64,000 bases of DNA from Flaccisagitta enflata (GCA_965153355.1 OZ231126.1:26536001-26600000), one strand, 5' to 3'; shown: positions 43,338 to 54,259, counted from the stretch's first letter. The notes: generated from the letters alone by a model not told the origin. Made by a program: numbers and translations.

Positions 43338-43845
43338 TCGGGCAGCGGAGACAAAGTCCTGTAGAACACAGGGGGACTTTCGTTTGTCTGTCATTCTGTC
43401 ATTCTGTCCATTTGTCCCCATCAGATCTGTCCCCCCAAATCTGCCCTCTCAGGCCTGAAATTAGCCTTTCAGGGCTAAAATCTGCTCTCTCAGGCTTTGA
43501 ATCTGCCCTCTCAGGCCTGAAATGTGCCCTATCAGACCTGAAATCAGTCCTTTCAGGCCTTGAATCAGCCCTCTCAAATTCAAGGCCTGAGAGGACAGAT
43601 TTCAGGCCCAAGAGGATAGATTTAAGGCCTGGGAGGATACATTTCAGGACTGAGAAGGCAGATTTCAGGTCAGACAGGTCCTTGGGGGTGGACAGACGGA
43701 AGGACAGACGAATGAAAGTCCCCCTGTGTTCTACAGGACTTCGTCCCCTTCGGGGCCGCTGCCCTGCTTCCTCTCACTCCAATTCACAATCATGCAAAGC
43801 AGGGCAACGGGTATCGCTGACCACATATTGCCCTTGGGCGACCAG
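43338..43845 (+). mobile_element. Family D element with strand-switching minisatellite
   Basis: Arm GGGCAGCGGAGACAAAGTCC.., TGTC array, minisatellite in CTCTCAGGCCTGAAAT orientation (43445-43572), switching at about 43575 to the opposite orientation (to 43680), GGACAGACGGA array, inverted arm and tail ending TTGCCCTTGGGCGACC. This is the second independent copy with a central switch. Confidence 0.8.
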
Positions 43846-43904
43846 ATATAGGCGTATAAATGTATAGCACTACAACAGGCCACTGCCCTCAAAGGTAAAC
43901 AGCT

Positions 43905-44505
43905 CCATTTAAGGGGCCAAAAAAAGATTAAGAATGGGCAAAAATTACCACAATCTATGTATTCTTGATTGCCTTTACACTTCTTTGACAAATAAGTGCC
44001 TAATTATCTCATATCTGGGGCCTGATTTGGGGTTTGAGAGGCCTTATTTAGGGTTCAAGAGGCCTGATTTTGGGTCTTGAAGGCCTGACTTGGAATCTGA
44101 GAAGATTTGGTGTCCAAGATGCTGGATTTGGGGTCTGAAAGACCAGTTAAGGAGTCTTAGAAGTCAAATTTTGGGTCCGAGAGGCCAGATTTGGGGTCCG
44201 AGTAGCCTGGTTTGAGGCTCGTGGGGGTTGGATATGGAAACACCTGATTGGAAAAATGGAATAGGTTATTGGCCCCTCCATTGCCAGTTTTGGTCATTTT
44301 TGTCCACTTTTGGTGTTTTGGAACTATTGGATGGGCCCATCAGGTGTCCTCATCCATAACTTTTATCCTCATTTTGTTCTGCTGCACTTGATCAGGGTGA
44401 CTGAATTGATCACTGGGCATTTAATTGTCAAAGAGGCCCAAATTTGTCAAAATTACTTAGATTTTGATAATTTTTGCCCATCTTTAGCCTTTCGGGGCCC
44501 CTCAG
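43905..44505. repeat. Inverted repeat around a family-D-like minisatellite
   Basis: AGGGGCC..AAAGATTAAGAATGGGCAAAAATTA (about 43912-43950) is mirrored by TAATTTTTGCCCATCTTTAGCC..GGGGCC (about 44468-44500). Between them lies a ~20-bp GGCCTGATTTGGGGTCTGAG minisatellite (44015-44225). It may be a further D-related element. Confidence 0.6.
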
Positions 44506-45029
44506 ATAGGTCCCTCGGGAACCCTATCCTTTCTTCTGTTTCCTTACACCAAATGACAGCATCTTCACAGAAAATTTACCTCCTCAATGACATATATGAG
44601 GAGTAGATATGAGAAGAAACATCAACAAAGAACCTAACTTTTTAGCCATTTTTTATCATTTTGGCCATTAAGGGGCCCTTTTCAGACCTTTTGAGGACCC
44701 TACAGAGGCCCATTCCCGCAACTTCTTTTAATTTCATATTCTTTGTCACAGTTTGCTAAAGTGAGACAACATAAGCACGAAGCAGCAGCATCAGGCTGCA
44801 GCTGCGGCGCAGCGCATGAACAGCTGTCTAGATAGAAGGAGCGAGAGGTGGAAAAGTCATACACGCCTGGATACAAATGTCAAAAAAACTGCTCCTGCCT
44901 GCACATTTTTCATAAAACATTATCAATATGGGTATTGTTGGATGGAGAAATGATCGATGGTCCTTTCCATTCTTAGAAAACCCTGGTTTTAATCAGTTGG
45001 TTCCATCTAGGATCCTCTATTCTAGTACG
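44506..45029. other. No gene
   Basis: Unassigned. GGGGCCC/GAGGCCC motifs suggest decayed D-related DNA to about 44725. Confidence 0.4.
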
Positions 45030-45031
45030 TA

Positions 45032-45801
45032 CAGTATGTTTTTTCTCGTTTGTAATATTCTATGACGACGTAACTCTTGAAGTAGTTGAGATAATTGATT
45101 TCCGTAAAAAGTTCCTGAAAGGTATGGTAGATGCATTTTATGATGTTTAACTCCCAAGACTTTTTTTTACAAGAATCTGAACCTTGTGACACAAGCAGAA
45201 TGATCGATCAAAAACGGGAAAAAAAACAATTATTTTACATTTTTGGCTGAACATTTTTGTTTAAGTTGATCCTATTTCTGGATGAATTGAGCTACAGATA
45301 CCAGACTGGTCTCAAATCAAAGCTAATTTACAGGAGTTTTAAGAAATACAATGAGGAAAACATTTTTTCAATAGTACGCCACATTAGGCATTAAGAAAAT
45401 CAGTTTCTCAATCAAAATTTTGATCAAGAGTTGTTTCATTGTTCACACAACCATCAAAAAATACACATGAGCCTTTCAACTGAAGTCTTCCCGAAAAGTA
45501 CTTTAAAAAATCTTTTATCTGAGACCATTCTGGTGTCAGTAGCTTAAACCGTTTAGCAATGAGAGTAATTTAAAAGTAAACAGTCCATTTGACACGTTTT
45601 TGCAAAAAAAAAAATTTGGATATGATGACATCTAGTTCCAAATACGTTCAAGAGATTGATTATTTTAAAAAAGTTCTGGCAATTAGATAACATAAAATGC
45701 ATCTACTATACCTATTGGAAACTTTTTACGGAAATCAATTATCTCAACTACTTTAAGATTTACGTCGTCATAGTATATTACAAACGAAAAAAAACATACT
45801 G
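45032..45801. mobile_element. TA-flanked MITE with ~117-bp terminal inverted repeats
   Basis: CAGTATGTTTTTTCTCGTTTG.. (45032-45148) is inverted at about 45686-45801 with around ten differences. TA flanks both ends (45030-45031, 45802-45803). It is 770 bp and non-coding. The long TIRs fit a Tc1/mariner-derived MITE. Confidence 0.88.
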
Positions 45802-45924
45802 TAGAAGGGAAAGGAAGACAATGGAAAAGACAGATAGATACATAAGATACAAAGAAAAAAAGATAGACCATGAGCAGGGTGTCACAAAGTGCCCGAGCAC
45901 GCGAGCGGCGCTCGTAGGAAGCTA

Positions 45925-46245
45925 GCTAGGCTGGTAGGAAGGGAAGGGGGAAGAAGGAGAGAAAGAAAAAAAAGAGGAAGAAGGAAAGAAGAAAAGGAAG
46001 GAAAAGGAAGGAAAAGAAAGGAAAAGGAAGGAAGAAGGGAAGAAGAAGGAAAGAGGAAGGAAGGAAGGAAGGAAGGAAGGAAGGAAGGAAGAAGAAAGGC
46101 AGAAAAAGTGTTTTTCTCTTGTTTATAAAGGAAGGAAGGAAGGAAGGAAAAAAAAGGGAAAGAAGAAAAAAAGGAATGGAAGAAGCAAAGAAGTGAGGGA
46201 GGAAGGAAGGGAGGGAGAAAGAAAAGAAGAAACAAGTCATCCAAG
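45925..46245. repeat. (GGAA)n purine tract with spacer motif
   Basis: GGAAGGAA units with one spacer GGCAGAAAAAGTGTTTTTCT (about 46097-46116) that recurs in the arrays at 46.8-47.3 kb. Confidence 0.92.
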
Positions 46246-46249
46246 GATC

Positions 46250-46803
46250 GCACATGGTCAGCGGTACCCGATGCCCTGCTTGAAGCCATTAGCTGAAGAA
46301 GTGGAGTGGGAGCAGGGCAGCGGCCCCAAAGGGCCAATGTCCTGTAGGACACAGGGGTGAATTTCCATACGTCCTGAGGGGTCATATTTGGGGTAATTTT
46401 CCGTGATATTTAATGGGAATTTCGCATTTTTTCAATTTTTTGTCAATTTGCCATGTTACTTAATGGGAATTTGAGGCCTGAAAGGCTGGATTTAGGGCCC
46501 GAGAGGCTGGATTTGAGGTCCAAGAGGCTGGATTTGAGGCCTGAAAAGCTGGATTTGAGGCTCGAGAGGCTGGATTTGAGGCCTGAGAGGCTGGATTTGA
46601 GGCCTGAAAGGCCAGATTTGAGGCCTGAGAGGCTGGATTTGAGGCATGAGAGGCTGGATTTGAGGCCTGAGAGGCTGGATTTGAGGCCTGAGATGCTTGA
46701 GAAGCTTCGGAGGGGGGGACGTACGGATGGACGGACGGACGGACATATGGAAATTCACCCCTGTGTCCTACAGGACATCGGCCCTTTGGGGCCGCTGCCC
46801 AAA
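46250..46803 (-). mobile_element. Family D element between the GGAA arrays
   Basis: Inverted tail (GCACATGGTCAGCGGTACCC..GCCCTGC), arm GGGCAGCGGCCCCAAAGGG..CAGGACACAGGGGTGAATTTCC, minisatellite GAGGCCTGAGAGGCTGGATTT (about 46470-46700, 21 bp), GGACGGAC array, inverted arm GGAAATTCACCCCTGTGTCC..GGGGCCGCTGCCC. The tail lies at the left, so orientation is opposite to most copies. Confidence 0.8.
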
Positions 46804-47297
46804 AAAGGAAATAAGGAAGGGAAGAAGAAAAGAAGGAAGGGAGGAAGGAAGGAAGGAAGGAAGGAAGGAAGGAAGAAGAAAGGCAGAAAAAGTTTTTCCC
46901 TCTTATTTCTGAAGGAAGGAAGGAAGGAAGAAAGGAAGGAAGGAAGGAAGGAAGGAAGGAAGGAAGGAAAGGAAAGAGTGGAATAAAAAGTTTTCCTCTT
47001 ACTGTTTTTAAAGGAAGGAAGGAAGGAAAGGAGGAAAGACAGTAGGAAGGAAGGAATGAAGGAAGGAAGGAAGGAAGAAGAAAAACAGACATTTTTTTTC
47101 CTTTTGTTTTTAAAAGAAGGAAGGAAAGAAGGAAGAGAAAAAGGAAGGAGAGAAGGAAGGAAGGTAGGCAGGGAGGGAGTAGGGAAAAAGGCAGAACAAT
47201 TTTTTCTCCTTCTGTTTTTAAAGGAAGGAGGGAACAAATGAAGGAAGTAAGGAAAGAAAGGAGGGAAGAAGGGAGCAAGGAGGAAGAAAGCCAGAAT
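46804..47297. repeat. Higher-order (GGAA)n array with periodic spacer
   Basis: Blocks of GGAA are separated by near-identical spacers AAAAAGTTTT(C/T)..CTCTT..TTTTTAAAGGAAGG at about 46880, 46985, 47085, 47195 and 47285, giving a ~100-bp higher-order period. The spacer also occurs left of the D element at 46.1 kb, so D probably inserted into an existing array. Confidence 0.9.
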
Positions 47298-47304
47298 GGT
47301 TTTT

Positions 47305-47546
47305 ACTTGCGGACACGCAACTCTATAACAGGCTTTGTCTGTCCGTCCGTCTGTCGGTTGGTCATTCTGTAGGTTTGTTGGTCCATTGGTCAGTCTATAA
47401 TGATTGAGTTGAAAAGTGGAAAAACAAGCGTTTTGGATACTTTTTGTGTATGTTTGTGTGTGAGGGGTGAGGATTGGGGTTTGGTTGGGGGTTGGAGGCC
47501 CCCTGCCCACCCGTCCGCAACAATATTGTGACCCTGCGTCACTTGT
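47305..47546 (+). mobile_element. HLE-B complete copy
   Basis: T|ACTTGCGGACACGCAACT (one stem mutation), CTATAACAGGCTTTGTC, GTCC/GTCT/GGTT array, GTTGAAAAGTGGAAAAAC, G/T-rich interior, CCACCCGTCCGCAAC (exact inverted subterminal repeat), GTGACCCTGCGTCAC, CTTGT|T. Confidence 0.86.
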
Positions 47547-48418
47547 TTTTTCCATCGTATGTAAAGTCTTCTTAAATTTACATTTGTATAGATGAAATTC
47601 TAGTTTATACGAATATAAAGCCTTAAAAATCCCAGCCTTAAGGCTCAGAACCCCCGCCTTAGGGCCCAAATCTCAACCTCTGGGTACTGGAATAATAAGT
47701 GTTGAAGTGTCTCTACCCTAAGGGCCAAAAAATTCTCTATGATTCCTATCAGCTCAAGCATGGGTATCTTTTGGGACTCTGTCCCTCTCACCATCTCATT
47801 CCCTCATGCACTAATACTTTGTGACTTGGTATATCATGTAACATAAGACATTCAACTTGCGGTAATCATACGTGTATCCTATAGGAAGGGACAGGTGGAG
47901 GAATTTTGCTCGTAGGAAGCAAAAAATTTTGTGACACCCTGACCATGAGTAGAGTAGACAAAAAATCTGTTGCATTAAAAAAGCTGTTGGTGAGGAAGTA
48001 GAAGAGAAGAGAGTTGAGAAATGGTCTATTAAAAAGGTTTAAAGAACAGAAAGATGAAGCACCTCTTGGATGACAACAATGTTTTCACACCCAGGCAACG
48101 ATAATATAGAAAACTTTGAAACTTTCCGGTGTTTCTTTTGCCTCCCTCTGCTAGACCAACCCCCCCCCCTTCTTTTCTCCCTTCTTTCTCGGATGATGAT
48201 ACGCTTCCCTTTTTTCCCTAACCACTTCCATGCACCATGTACTGGGCCTAGTTCTATTCCCCCAAAACGAGAGTAAAAACGGTTGAATGCCATAGAAGTA
48301 ATCGACGTCATCAGCTTCATAGCGAGAGTCACAACACGAGAGAGATACGATACAAGCGAGAGCATGAGTGCGGGGCTGTGGTCTGTGGTCGCTCCTCGGG
48401 GCACAGTTGGGTTTTGGC
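47547..48418. other. No gene
   Basis: Contains the right end of the hAT-like element and, at about 47630-47690, a few GGCCCAAATC-type units like the D minisatellite. A C-run lies at 48160-48170. Confidence 0.45.
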
Positions 48419-48424
48419 TTTTTG

Positions 48425-48632
48425 GGCAGCGGCCCCTAAAGTCCTGTAGAACACAGGGTGACTTTCGTTCGTTAGTCCGTCCGTCCGTTCGTACCCCCCA
48501 GGCCCTCACAGGCTTGAAATCTGCCCTCTCAGGCCTGAAATCTGCCCTTTCAGCCTTGAAATCTGCCCTCTCAGGCCTTGAATCTGCCCTCTCTCTCAGG
48601 CCTTGAATCTACCCTCTCAGCTTATAGCTTAT
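48425..48632 (+). mobile_element. Family D left half
   Basis: TTTTT|GGGCAGCGGCCCC, AAAGTCCTGTAGAACACAGG, CGTCCGTCCG array, minisatellite CTCTCAGGCCTGAAATCTGC. No right arm or tail follows. Confidence 0.75.
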
Positions 48633-49061
48633 AAGATTTTGAAAACTGAAATTTGTGGTGGTAACGCAAAAAAAGAAAAGAAAAGAAAATGGGGGGGGGG
48701 GCTGTTTACATGTTTAGCTGCAAACTATGTGGCAGAGATTTCATGGTTTCGTGGAATCGGTCGACGCGCTCTGAGCAGCATTTTTAGCCTCCATTCTTAG
48801 CGTCTGGCCTGGGCGTGGAATTGGACTGTCGTTGCAATTGTGGCGTCCACGTCGGCGGTTGTGACATATGCGGTCACATTCGTGGTATCAGTAATGTCTT
48901 ACTATAGACAAGTTGTGGCATCTGAGGGACTGGTTTTGGCTTTTGCATCTGTGTCGTGTATGGCATCTGTGGCGGCAGTGAAGGCAAAGAGATCGCCATA
49001 TTCAAGATTTGTCTCGGAGATTTGCATGATTTTCTCGTTTAGGGAAGTTGTTTAGGGGAAG

Positions 49062-49062
<1 letters not shown>
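48633..49062. other. No recognisable gene
   Basis: A 71-codon frame at 48840-49055 is built from degenerate GTGGCATCTG/GTGACATATG-like repeats and is not convincing. A G-run lies near 48690-48701. Confidence 0.4.

Positions 49063-49098
<36 letters not shown>
49063..49098. repeat. Short (GA)n microsatellite
   Basis: About 18 GA units. Confidence 0.93.
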
Positions 49099-49099
<1 letters not shown>

Positions 49100-49770
49100 A
49101 CAGAAAAAATGCGTTGCCGCCCCGTAGCAAAGGGAAGACGAAGAGGGACTGAAATCAGGTGGACTGAGATTTAAAAAAGAATTGTGAACGGATATACATC
49201 AGTTTAGGTTAAAAAGCCCTAAGTCTGCGTTGAGAGACCACAACGAGCTGTAACGACTCAACGCCCAGAGAGATAAACTTCAATCCAGGTTGGAAAAATT
49301 CAAACCATGGACGAGAAGACGACAACTTGGAATAAATAAAGTCACTCTTTGGAGTCTCGGTCTACAGAAATTGTGGTGGCCTAAACTAAGATCAAATAAA
49401 ACATTCTTTAACTTACAATGGAAAATCGAAAGTTCTCGAGGATGAATACACAGGGATCAAGCTATCATCGTTGGGCCAAGGGCATGATTTGACGTGTGTA
49501 GTACCAGTACATGAAGACAAAATAGGTAAGACGGCGAACTTTCGAAGGAAAATTAAGTGTTTCACCATACTTTTTGCATCATTATCAGCACAATAATGGT
49601 GTAGGAATGCTTTTAATAGACAAATTGTTTTTGAAGACACTTGTTGTATACATATTTGTCATATTCTGACCTCAAAAGTAATTTAAACTATGAAATTCAC
49701 ATAAAAAAAGACAAGAAAATCAAGGTTTTGATGAAATCTTGCTTACATCTTTTTATCTTTTCTTGCTGTT
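49099..49770. other. No gene
   Basis: Unassigned single-copy-looking DNA. Confidence 0.35.
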
Positions 49771-49772
49771 TA

Positions 49773-49901
49773 AATTCTAAGACTTTTAAATGCAGGGAAA
49801 TTTTGCATTTTCAAAAACATAGTTCTCTCCGTAATTGTTTTTGGAAGAGAACTATGTTTTTTATTTTCTTATTTCTTCATTTTCTATACAATCTTAGAAT
49901 T
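49773..49901. mobile_element. Stem-loop element, TA-flanked (129 bp)
   Basis: AATTCTAAGA.. is mirrored by ..TCTTAGAATT, and inner AACATAGTTCTCT by AGAGAACTATGTT around an ~18-nt loop. TA lies at both ends (49771-49772, 49902-49903). It is small enough to be a MITE; an alternative is a simple palindrome. Confidence 0.65.
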
Positions 49902-51071
49902 TAAATGGGCCCCCTGTCAGTCACTAAAAAATTTTCTGTAATTTGTAATATATTTTTTTTGTCAACTCTACCAATATTTGGTTCTATTTGGTGATTTATT
50001 GCAAGTTTTGCAATAAAATGATAACTGTGACATATTTCAATGATTATTTTGGTATAATCATTCAGGTTTATTCATTTCTAATTTTTGATTTTAGCCCCCG
50101 TTGAAACAAACATGTTGCCTTCGGAAGTACGCCGTCGTAAGAATCATTGATACTCATGAGTATTGAGCAAAGTCCCATCGTTGAACACACGACTGCAACA
50201 TAAACCCAACAGGCCAACACGTAAGCTTACCACGTGACGTAAAAGCATGAAAATGGGGTCAATGTTTCAGAGAGAGAGAGAGAACCCGGAAGACGAAAAA
50301 GGTGAAAAAAGGAAATTCATCTCTCAACAAACTACAAAAATTGAAAACAAAAAAAGAAAAAAAGCAGGAAAAGAAAAAAAATGGAGTCTAATTCTTCAGT
50401 CGCCTCACGTTTCTCTCAGTTGCAAAACGAAAGGAAAAATAGAAAAAAGAAAGTAGGAATCTGTGGTTGTTCACATGAGTAAAATATTTGAATGCATGTA
50501 TGCGCTCCTTTCGCTCGGGCTCATGGCGCAACTCGTAGTTTGTTTGGTTTTTTTTTTTTTTTTTTTGGTTTTTTTTCGCATTTTTTTAAGGAGAATGTTT
50601 CAATCTCTTAAAAAAATGTCTTTTACACCGCGTTCAAAACGAATTCATAAAACAGTGTCCCTATACAGCTCACAAAGTATTGGTCCAAGAGTCTTCAAAT
50701 CTGAATGAGTGTTGGAATAAAGTGACAGTTATGTTATGCAAAACCTCAGATTTGTGTGCCGAATGGTGAGTCAGTAGAACATTCAAACGTGAGTAGGGCA
50801 TGGAACTTTGTCAGTCTCTTGGTTTAAGTGCTTCAAATGTGAACGCGAGCGTCGAAAAAAAAGACGACAAAAAGCAAATAGGTAAAAAAAGAAAGGAAAA
50901 GAAAAATATATAATGGAATGAAAAAAACATATGAAGAAAAAAAAGAAGGAAAGCCCCTGAAAAGTTGGGAAAGGGAAAAGATGGAGAGCAGAACAGAAAG
51001 CAAAAAAGAAGGAAAAGCTTCTCCAGACTTTAACGTAGGAAACAACCACACACGCATACACATACAGACAC
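49902..51071. other. No gene over ~1.1 kb
   Basis: A-rich tract at 50300-50460, T-run at 50545-50567, A/G-rich DNA 50850-51010. Frames are compositional. Confidence 0.4.
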
Positions 51072-51079
51072 CTGTCAAG

Positions 51080-52144
51080 TAGGACCGGCAGTAGTTAACT
51101 TTAACTAGTTAGTTAACTAGTTAATTTTCTGAAAATGGTAGTAGTTAACTAGACCAAATTAACTAGTTAAAATAGTTAAAACAATAAAAGTGAGTTTTGA
51201 ATTGTTAGGTCCTTTTAAACACTCCAAGCTTTTAAAAATAGATTTGTATGCCTGCTTTTTTGTTCAAAATAGTGTCTGCAATTACATTTGTGCATTTGTA
51301 CTCTGAATGCATCAATTCAAAACTGGAAATGGTCATGATATAAAAATCAGGTCCTGATAGTGTTTTATGCACTCAGGACGCTTTCCATTAGGTCATTAGA
51401 CCCAAGTCAACCATTGTGTTTTATTCTGCCTCTTTGGTAATTCCAATCATCCTTCTCAGTCCATGTCGTCTTTTTGGTCCTTTCAATAAAACCCATTTCT
51501 TCTTTAGACTATCAATGCTCAAGTAAATGTTTTTAACTTTTTTCTATCTTATGTAATATTCTACCTTATCAATTGCACTAAATTGAATGTTTATCTGTCA
51601 GTCGGTCAGCTTGTCAGTCTGTCGGCTTGTCAGCCTGTCTGCCACTCCATCAGTCTACTTTTTAGTCTTGTTTGAGTTTTTTTGTGAATTACGCATACAA
51701 CAACTTAGTTTATTGAAGCAAAGGACATCAGATATGGAATTATCTACAAGCAAATACTCATGATTTTTAAACAATTTGGCTTGTTCATTGATCAATTACC
51801 CTATAAATATAAACAGACTACTTCATAGTCACCAATGCAAACTGTTTGGCGGGGACAAAATGAAGTGCTTGTTCAACAGGGTTGATATAATCTTAAAACA
51901 ATCATTATCTGTCATTTGAAGTAATTCTATGACCTTTCTGCTTTATTCCATCATGATAGATTTTAAAAATATTTTAAGATGGAAAAATCTGACTTGAAAA
52001 CTGAGGAATACATGGCTTACCAAAGATTTTGTGCTTGATGAGGATGGAAGCTGGTTTTAACTACTTTAGTAGTTAACTAGGCAAAAAAGTAGTTAGTTAA
52101 CTATTAACTAGTTAATTTGAAATTCTTAACTACTGCCGGTCCTA
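51080..52144. mobile_element. Non-autonomous hAT element (1065 bp, 8-bp target duplication)
   Basis: Starts TAGGACCGGCAGTAGTTAAC and ends ..TTAACTACTGCCGGTCCTA. Both subterminal regions are packed with TTAACTAG/GTTAACTA repeats in both orientations, a classic hAT transposase-binding layout. CTGTCAAG is repeated at 51072-51079 and 52145-52152. An HLE-like GTCAGTCGGTCAG stretch sits inside at 51595-51655. No transposase frame. Confidence 0.93.
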
Positions 52145-52157
52145 CTGTCAAGAAGGA

Positions 52158-52395
<238 letters not shown>

Positions 52396-52844
52396 AAACA
52401 ACACAATAAACTTCAGCAGCTACAACAACAACCAGAAATAGCAACAGCAACAACGATACCAACAACAACCTTAAACAATATCACAATGAGAGACGCGCTA
52501 CGACGAAGAAATATTTTCCATCCTTCGGTCGATTAAACGTGTCATTTTGTTCGTGGCTTTGATTTAGTTCCGCCGACTGCCGCCGCCGCCTCCGCCGGCG
52601 CTGCCGTCGCTTTCGAGTAAACGCCCCCTTTTTCGCGTTGATCCAGTGCCAAAATGAAAAATACTTTCCTCCCAAACGCGAGAGAAAGAGAGTGTATCTA
52701 GCCAGTTATCTTTTTTTTTCTTTGAAGAACGCGCGTGCCAAAAAGATTATGGCTTCTTTATTCTTTTTAATTCTGTTGGCATGGTGAGATAGAGTGGAAC
52801 TAGAGTAGGAGATGAAAGGGAATGTGGTAAAAAATTCGGTTACT
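52396..52844. other. No recognisable gene; CCG-rich at 52570-52612
   Basis: CAA-rich to about 52470, then CCGCCGCCTCCGCCGG. The poly-Q frame ends ..MRDALRRRNIFHPSVD without a domain I know. Confidence 0.4.
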
Positions 52845-53075
52845 AGTCGCTTGCAAAGCGACTCTGTGTCCGTAGGTAGGAAGGTAGGTAAAAAAAGGAT
52901 AGAAATTTCGGATTAAGCGAATTTTGCGTAGATAATGATTTCAAAGCATAACGGCCCCTGCCCAGCCACCTCACAGCCTCCGCCGGCCACCCACATGCTA
53001 CACCTGTCCAATTGCATAACAGCCCCTGCTCACTCACATCGCTGCCCCTGCCCACCCGCAAGACGACTAATTGGC
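52845..53075 (+). mobile_element. HLE-A copy with a different interior
   Basis: T|AGTCGCTTGCAAAGCGACT, whose stem differs from the reference but stays paired, CTGTGTCCGTAGG, GGTAGGAAGG array, interior with CATAACGGCCCCTGCCC, CATAACAGCCCCTGC and CGCTGCCCCTGCCCACCC, then GCAAGACGACT. The 3' CTTGT terminus is not evident. Confidence 0.72.
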
Positions 53076-53221
53076 TTTTTGGCTATTTCAAGTATTTGGC
53101 CTTGTATCTGAATTGTTTACAAGATTAGACTGAGACTCAGTGAGCGATGTCCACTGCTAGGACGTCCGATCAAGCAGATATCCGATACACAATTGTCAAC
53201 TCACAAACACACACATGCACA

Positions 53222-53223
53222 CA

Positions 53224-53294
<71 letters not shown>
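53222..53294. repeat. (CT)n microsatellite
   Basis: CT dinucleotides after a short CACACACATGCACACAC stretch. Confidence 0.95.
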
Positions 53295-53296
<2 letters not shown>

Positions 53297-53344
53297 TCTT
53301 TGTCTCAATGAGTAGCAATAACTATGATTGAAAAAAGAAAGTGA

Positions 53345-53563
53345 AGTTCACGCAACTCTATGAGAGGCTTTGTCGGTCCGTCGGTCTGTCCGTCAGTCCG
53401 TCACGCTCTAGTTGAAAACACGAAAAACGCGCATTTTTGATGCTGCAGTTGTTATTGTGTGTGTGTGTAGGTGTATGAGTGAGTGGCGGGGGTGGTTGGG
53501 GTTAGGGTGAAGCTGGGGGTTGGATGCCCCTGCCCATCCCCTAATGTGACCCCGCGTCACTGT
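53345..53563 (+). mobile_element. HLE-B copy
   Basis: AGTTCACGCAACT (palindrome shortened by a small deletion), CTATGAGAGGCTTTGTC, GGTCCGTCGGTCTGTCC array, GTTGAAAACACGAAAAACGC, G/T-rich interior, CCCCTGCCCATCCCC, GTGACCCCGCGTCAC hairpin, TGT|T. An HLE-C begins four T later. Confidence 0.83.
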
Positions 53564-53567
53564 TTTT

Positions 53568-53828
53568 AGATGCGTCCGTCAGGGACACAACTCTATAAGA
53601 GGGTCTGTCCGTCCGGCCGTCGGTCCGGCCGTCGGTCGGTCGGTCCGTCCGTCCGTCCGTCCGTCGGTCTGATACGCCTGTGCAAAAACCGCGTTTCACT
53701 GAAACAAATGATCAACCAACAATGTCTTTTCACCCGCCTGTTCGTCCATCTGTCTCTCCATACATATGTCACATGATCAATACATGCTGAGACACAGCCC
53801 GGACGCATCGTTGCCTGGTCGGGCTTGT
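53568..53828 (+). mobile_element. HLE-C complete copy
   Basis: T|AGATGCGTCCGTCAGGGAC.., CTATAAGAGGGTCTGTCC, GGCC/GTCG/GTCC array (53611-53671), TCTGATACGCCTGTGC interior, the subterminal inverted repeat CCGGACGCATC (exact reverse of GATGCGTCC), GTTGCCTGGTCGGG and CTTGT|T. Confidence 0.84.
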
Positions 53829-54259
53829 TTTCTAGCTATAGGCGCGGCTTTTATCCATCACTGGCGTAAAGTAAACGAGGCTAAAGCTGTTCACGTTTTT
53901 CGAAGAAAAGAAATTACGTGTTGATAGTGGAAAGGAAAAAACTAGGTCAATGTCCTGCTAAAACAAGCTTTCCTCCTGTTTTTTTCTCTCCTCCTATTCT
54001 GCCCTTTGGCTCCCACTCTACCTGATTACGAATCACCTGCTTTGTGTTTGAAGCTCGTTCATCTGTCCGTCATGGTCCAGATAATTGTCACTAAAACGAA
54101 ACACTTCTCCATCTTCTTCTTGAGACATAACGAGCTCATAAAAGGGCGTTTGTACCCACTCCGACAATCCACCGGCCACCACCCCAACACCATCTCTATA
54201 GCTACTTGTTTTTATCCATAAAAAAAACATAAGAAAGCGTGCACTTACTTAGTCCAATC

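Larger units (their letters stand above)
45875..47941. mobile_element. 2.07-kb hAT-like element filled with nested repeats (8-bp target duplication)
   Basis: Termini CAGGGTGTCACAAAGTGCC and (inverted) TTTTGTGACACCCTG share 14 bp. ACCATGAG is directly repeated at 45867-45874 and 47942-47949. The motif GCTCGTAGGAAGC occurs near both ends. The body holds GGAA arrays, a family D element and an HLE-B, and no transposase. Termini and duplication length fit hAT. Confidence 0.85.

Noticed and set aside
48840-49055. 71-codon frame as a small membrane protein
   Set aside because: The hydrophobic pattern comes from degenerate GTGGCATCTG-type DNA repetition, with no supporting signals.
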